Positions 55,645-59,124 of a DNA stretch of 59,124 bases are shown in pieces. The notes beneath the pieces are model-generated. The model ran no database searches. It was given only the letters and a program-made list of their open reading frames with translations, and was not told the DNA's origin. Each line of letters starts with the position of its first letter. Positions within the stretch are counted from its first letter, which is position 1. Origin of the DNA: Litorivicinus sp. (GTDB taxonomy: Bacteria > Pseudomonadota > Gammaproteobacteria > Pseudomonadales > Litorivicinaceae); assembly GCA_018401755.1 (NCBI GenBank), contig JAGYKJ010000003.1, positions 144,599 through 203,722 on the forward strand, written 5' to 3'. Position numbers and translations under genes: made by a program.

Positions 55645-56693
55645 CCCAACAAACAGGTGTCTCTGCCTTCCGCCATGATGCAAACCGACGAACCATCGTG
55701 TTGATGGGATTGTCTGTCGTCTTGACCCATCTCATTTTACTCGTGAGTGGGGCTTGGTTTGCATTTGCCTGGCCGGCAATCGGGATGAGTTTCATCATGC
55801 TGGTGTTGATCTGCGAGCGGATCGGTCGATTGGTTCCAGCGAGTCAGCGAAACCTCTACGAGCGATCTCTCGCGCTCGGCTTTCCGACGGTGGTTCTGTC
55901 TGTCTGGCAACTCGGCGGAGATCTTGGGCTGATCAATCGTATTTGGTTTCCACCTCCCTCTGAGATTGGGAAAGCACTCTGGTCGGTGACTGTAAATTAT
56001 GATCGATTTTCTGAAACCAGCCTGTTAGGGCGACCCTGGCTGATACCGTCAGCCTATCAAGAAGGCGGATTTTCGGGGGTTGGGACACTGTTGTCCGAGA
56101 GCCACTTGCTGGCAACCGTCATGCGGGTTTTTAGCGGTTTTGTCTTAGGGGCAATACCGGGGATCTTTGTCGGTGTCGTGATGGGCCTCAACCAAACTGT
56201 GCGGCTGATGCTGGACACCACATTGTCTGCAGTCTATGTGTTACCTAAGATCGCCATCTTTCCGATTGTGATGCTGATGTTTGCGGATCCCTTTGGTGAA
56301 GGCCCTAAAATTGTTGTCGTGGCTTTGTCCGTCTTTATTCTAATGGCGATCAATACCATGGCGGGGGTACGACAAATCGACCCTGTTTTTCTCATGGCTG
56401 GCCGCAATTATGGTGCGGGGCATTGGCAGATGTTACGGCATGTGATTCTGCCTGGAGCGATGCCGGTGATTTTTGCGGGTCTTCGTATTGCGCTTGGAAC
56501 AGCGATGATTGTGGTCATCTCGGTCGAGTTTTTGCGTGCTAAACAGGGCGTTGGGTTTATGACGTTTTACTATTGGGAAGTGCTTGTGCCTGAAAAGATG
56601 TACGCAGGTCTGGTGGTGGTCATGGCAATGGGCATCCTATTTACCGCGACGCTTTACTGGCTGCAAAAACGTCTGATGCCATGGCGAAAGTGA
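55641..56693 (+). CDS. NitT/TauT-type ABC transporter permease
   Basis: A 350-residue permease. Two extra N-terminal helices (MGLSVVLTHLILLVSGAW...) precede the usual six-helix domain; the EAA loop is AGRNYGAGHWQMLRHVILPGAMPVIFAGLRIALG. The family normally has about 260 residues, so the N-terminal membrane part is an extension. The last 13 bases overlap the oxidoreductase gene. Confidence 0.9.
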   Translation: MTQQTGVSAFRHDANRRTIVLMGLSVVLTHLILLVSGAWFAFAWPAIGMSFIMLVLICERIGRLVPASQRNLYERSLALGFPTVVLSVWQLGGDLGLINRIWFPPPSEIGKALWSVTVNYDRFSETSLLGRPWLIPSAYQEGGFSGVGTLLSESHLLATVMRVFSGFVLGAIPGIFVGVVMGLNQTVRLMLDTTLSAVYVLPKIAIFPIVMLMFADPFGEGPKIVVVALSVFILMAINTMAGVRQIDPVFLMAGRNYGAGHWQMLRHVILPGAMPVIFAGLRIALGTAMIVVISVEFLRAKQGVGFMTFYYWEVLVPEKMYAGLVVVMAMGILFTATLYWLQKRLMPWRK

Positions 56694-58015
56694 CCCGCGC
56701 AAAGAAAAGTGCACAACCCGTATCGTCTTCTCTGGCAGGAAATAGACAAGCTGAGGCCACCATGCGGGATGCGCGTTACGATGTGATCGTGGTCGGAGGT
56801 GGTAGCGCTGGCGTGGCAGCAGCGGTGGGTGCTGCGAATACCGGTGCGAAAGTGCTGTTGGTGGAAGCCTATGGTTTTCTAGGCGGGGCTGCGACTCTCT
56901 CTCAGGTTCTGGCTTGGTGCGGATTTTTTCCGCAACAGCAGGGTACGGTACCAGACGCTGTTGTTGCAGGTGTTGGTCGTCAGGCCTTAAACCATCTTGC
57001 TGATCTTGGGCTCGACGTGCGCCCCTATTTCTCCGCGACCGGGAACTGGCCAATCAGGCTCAATCCTGAGGCGACCAAGATCGCCCTCGACCGGACTGTC
57101 GGTGCGACGGATACCTGTGTCGCGCTTCACACCACGCTGGTGAGTGTGTCGGTCAGTAATGGTCGGCTGGGTGCGCTAAGGCTAAGTGATCGGCGCGGTA
57201 CCCGTGAGGTCTGCGCGGAGACCTATGTCGATGCGACTGGGGATGCAGTGCTCGCCTTTCTCGCAGGAGCGTCGCCCTGTCCTTTATATCCGATTGGCGC
57301 AGGAGTCCAGCCTGCCTCATATCCGGTGAGAATCTCCGGCGTGGGGCCAGATGTGTCGCTTGATAAAACGTTGCGCGGTCAGGCCTTCTCGGGGATTCAT
57401 CGCCGCTACGGTTGCGCCGAACTGCGCGCCGATGGAGGCCTGATTACAACGCTGCCCGGGACTGGCGATCTCTGGTGGCTTGGCATTGAGGTCGAGACGA
57501 ACGGTCTGGATGGTGAGGACCTAGCCCAGGCCGAGCGGGACGGTCGTGAACTTGCCTGGCGGGGCGTTGAATTGTTTCGGCAACAGATCCCTGGATTCGA
57601 GTCAGCGAACGTGGCATCGACTGGCCCACGTATTGGCATCCGGGAAACTCGGCATGCCGCGACTGTCGCGCCACTCTTGGAGCCGCTGCTCACTGGCGGT
57701 ATTCGTCCTCCTGACACTGTTGCGCTGGGAGCGTGGCCAATGGAGCTCCATCACGGCCCAGGGCAGACTGAGTATCGTCGGATCGGAGGTTCGGGGATTT
57801 ACGGAATTCCGTTAGGTGCTTTGCGATCACGCGATTTCACGAATCTGTTTCAGGCTGGGCGTACTTTAGGGGCAGATCCGGCTGCGTATGCATCTGCTCG
57901 CGTCATGGGGACATCCTTCGCCACAGGCCATGCGGCTGGGATTGCTGCCGCTTTGAAGGATCAGGGGGTGTTGGCAATACAGGGTGAACTGCGTCGACAA
58001 GACGCCTTGCTATAA
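56681..58015 (+). CDS. FAD-dependent oxidoreductase (FAD_oxidored type)
   Basis: A 444-residue flavoprotein. The FAD motif is VIVVGGGSAGVAAAVGAANTGAKVLLVE, and TYVDATGDAVLAFLAG and RTLGADPAAYASARVMG are typical of the FAD_oxidored family (thiazole synthase/HdrA-like two-dinucleotide-binding relatives). Reaction unknown. The first ATG (56681) overlaps the permease stop; an internal ATG (56762), 27 residues later, begins just before the FAD domain, and the intervening residues are basic and low-complexity. Coupled to the transporter, it probably oxidises the imported compound or a product of it. Confidence 0.82.
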   Translation: MAKVTRAKKSAQPVSSSLAGNRQAEATMRDARYDVIVVGGGSAGVAAAVGAANTGAKVLLVEAYGFLGGAATLSQVLAWCGFFPQQQGTVPDAVVAGVGRQALNHLADLGLDVRPYFSATGNWPIRLNPEATKIALDRTVGATDTCVALHTTLVSVSVSNGRLGALRLSDRRGTREVCAETYVDATGDAVLAFLAGASPCPLYPIGAGVQPASYPVRISGVGPDVSLDKTLRGQAFSGIHRRYGCAELRADGGLITTLPGTGDLWWLGIEVETNGLDGEDLAQAERDGRELAWRGVELFRQQIPGFESANVASTGPRIGIRETRHAATVAPLLEPLLTGGIRPPDTVALGAWPMELHHGPGQTEYRRIGGSGIYGIPLGALRSRDFTNLFQAGRTLGADPAAYASARVMGTSFATGHAAGIAAALKDQGVLAIQGELRRQDALL

Positions 58016-58322
58016 ATACATCATTGAGGCCTCAGCTCATCTTTGACGGTGTTCACCGCGAGGTTTGACGATTCGTTTCTTGTCGAGAAAGGAACTTTCC
58101 GTAAAAAAGTCTGATTGATTCGCAGCGATCGAGAGTTGGTAACTGTCGACTTGTGACCACGCGACCACATGTCTAACGAAGGCGTGCAGAGATCTGATCA
58201 GGCCTCACCAGATACTTGAGTGATGGGTCTTCACAAACAATTCAGTGGATTTCCGATGGATCTCCAATTTCAATCGACTGAATCGCGTGATGATCACCCT
58301 CACATTCTGGAGGGCCGTCTAC
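58016..58322. other. 307-bp intergenic region, nothing recognised
   Basis: No ORF, terminator hairpin with T-run, or operator-like repeat stood out. A GAGGCCTC palindrome (58025-58032) directly after the oxidoreductase gene is not followed by Ts. Confidence 0.5.
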
Positions 58323-58715
58323 ATGAAACTTCAACTTTTACTTTCGCTGACACTGTCACTTTCAGCAGGAAGTCTCGTATTCAAGTCATCGACTGCTGAT
58401 GCAGGCGTATTTATGAGCTCTCAAATGCTTGCTGATTTCGCTCAATCTGAAAACGAGTCTGAACGAGCGATGGCGCATGGTTACATTGCTGCGGTTCATG
58501 ACGTCATTCAGGCTGAAAACGACCTTGGTGACGACATGTGCGTGAATGTTCCACAAAATATGGATCTACTCGATATGGCCCTGATATCCGCCCGACACCT
58601 TCAAGTATTCGTCGAATACCTCAATGCGGATCCAGACTATATCGGGAAACCGTTTCCTGCGATCCCGGTAATTCATTATGGGCTCTCCCAGTCGTTTCCA
58701 TGTAACCCAACCTGA
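58323..58715 (+). CDS. Rap1a/Tai-like secreted protein
   Basis: A 130-residue precursor. ATG 58323 gives a signal peptide (MKLQLLLSLTLSLSAGSLVF), and an earlier ATG (58245) would destroy it. The mature part has AMAHGYIAAVHDVIQAENDLG, MCVNVPQNMDLLD, a helix ending VEYLNADPDYIGKP and a C-terminal FPCN, which follow the pattern of the Rap1a/Tai family (GYIxGV, CxP, FPC). Those proteins include immunity proteins for type VI amidases (Tae4/Ssp). No T6SS effector lies next to it within the window, so an immunity role is only suggested. Mostly lacks the first family Cys. Confidence 0.55.
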   Translation: MKLQLLLSLTLSLSAGSLVFKSSTADAGVFMSSQMLADFAQSENESERAMAHGYIAAVHDVIQAENDLGDDMCVNVPQNMDLLDMALISARHLQVFVEYLNADPDYIGKPFPAIPVIHYGLSQSFPCNPT

Positions 58716-58744
58716 TTAGAGACTCATTGAGTATTGGCAGATTA

Positions 58745-59046
58745 GCGAACTGTCCAACCAGCGCTCTTTTACGAGATTACCGTTATCCCGTATCCATTTA
58801 CGGAGCATGCCACCGCATTTGGGGGGTACGGTCATGCGCTGCCAATCAAGGTTCTGCAAAAACTTGCGAATAGTGTTGGCTATGGGACTTGGAACGATGC
58901 GAAGCAGGTGATCGAAGAGGGTCACAGAAGCAATCAGCTACTTTACTTATCTCGCTAACGACCATGTGAGCAGTAAAACGACACTGTTTACGATTGCAAA
59001 GACTCTGGAACTGCGTGAACAGGACAATGCAGCGTTTTTTCAGTGA
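58745..59046 (+). pseudogene. possible broken ORF, unknown
   Basis: In one plus-strand frame a natural-looking stretch runs ALFYEITVIPYPFTEHATAF, then GGYGHALPIKVLQKLANS and DAKQVIEEG; shifting by one base at GAGGG (about 58916-58920) continues TEAISYFTYLANDHVSSK and on to REQDNAAFFQ, ending at TGA 59044-59046. An upstream stop at 58740 and no start codon suggest it is a remnant or carries further frameshifts. No family was recognised. It lies just outside the tRNA-Gly 3' end, where mobile-element remnants are common. Confidence 0.3.
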
Positions 59047-59085
59047 AGTGAGAACCATCTCTGCAGTAAGCTTCAAACGCTGAGT

Positions 59086-59124
59086 TGGAGCGGGTAGTGG
59101 GAATCGAACCCACATCTCTAGCTT
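59086..59124 (-). tRNA. tRNA-Gly, partial (3' half, cut by window edge)
   Basis: Minus strand: the end of the anticodon stem (AAGCTAGAGA), T-arm GTGGG-TTCGATT-CCCAC, then TACCCGC, T and CCA. The acceptor end CCCGCTCCA with discriminator U is the glycine tRNA pattern; the anticodon is outside the window, but AAGCT after it resembles the UCC/CCC isoacceptors. CCA is encoded. Confidence 0.82.

Noticed and set aside
58716-58925. Minus-strand 69-residue frame suggestive of an integrase tail
   Set aside because: No tyrosine recombinase active-site residues; plus-strand reading of the same stretch is more protein-like.

Overview
The window (59,124 bases, roughly 50-55% G+C by eye) reads like a chromosome segment of a free-living, probably marine gammaproteobacterium. 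It carries ampD, ampG, aceEF under a PdhR-type regulator, groESL, sodB, sbcB, ettA, yaaA, yqcC and a Zur-linked zrg-type zinc operon, together with TRAP and NitT/TauT uptake systems. The species was not identified. No phage, insertion sequence, CRISPR array or rRNA was seen. Three tRNA signals are present: a complete initiator tRNA (28710-28786), a partial tRNA-Gly at the right edge (59086-59124), and a tRNA-Pro-like 3' end without a body (39912-39954).

Layout. 1-3541: rimI end, FabY-like ketoacyl synthase, ampD and an AEC transporter. 3593-16594: a 2-hydroxy/2-oxo acid region with an lldD-type FMN dehydrogenase, a Tat-exported TRAP binding protein with both permeases, an amidase, a small membrane protein, a D-2-hydroxyacid dehydrogenase, then a pdhR-like regulator and pyruvate dehydrogenase E1 and E2. 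Near-identical TGGTCNGACCA palindromes lie in front of the TRAP genes and of the regulator, so both ends look like one regulon feeding acetyl-CoA. 16614-19841: cobalamin adenosyltransferase, ampG, a short-chain dehydrogenase and fxsA. 19855-22036: groESL. 22086-25730: a five-gene zinc operon ending in zur behind a 25-base palindrome. 25746-35926: sodB, a coiled-coil/ParA/YqcC cluster, initiator tRNA, sbcB, a SulP transporter, an M16 protease, an unknown gene and yaaA.

36004-43425 is the most unusual block. A stand-alone circularly permuted ATP-grasp gene plus an alpha-E gene, and a second fused ATP-grasp/alpha-E gene plus a transglutaminase, flank an oppositely oriented ABC permease/ATPase pair that lacks a binding protein; the tRNA-Pro-like element sits in the gap. 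43487-48180 is a tightly overlapping ettA/malY-like/tas-like/citE-like operon. 48791-53259 holds small membrane and unknown proteins, a DJ-1 family protein and a c-type cytochrome. 53725-58015 is a NitT/TauT ABC transporter ending in an FAD oxidoreductase. The right end has a Rap1a/Tai-like secreted protein, a possible gene remnant and tRNA-Gly.

Six recognisable genes (cobalamin adenosyltransferase, fxsA, groEL, sulP, tas-like and the cytochrome) are broken by single-site indels. Five of the six lie in runs of five or six identical bases, and all can be repaired by adding bases. This pattern points to under-called homopolymers in the assembly more than to gene decay, so these genes are probably functional in the organism.
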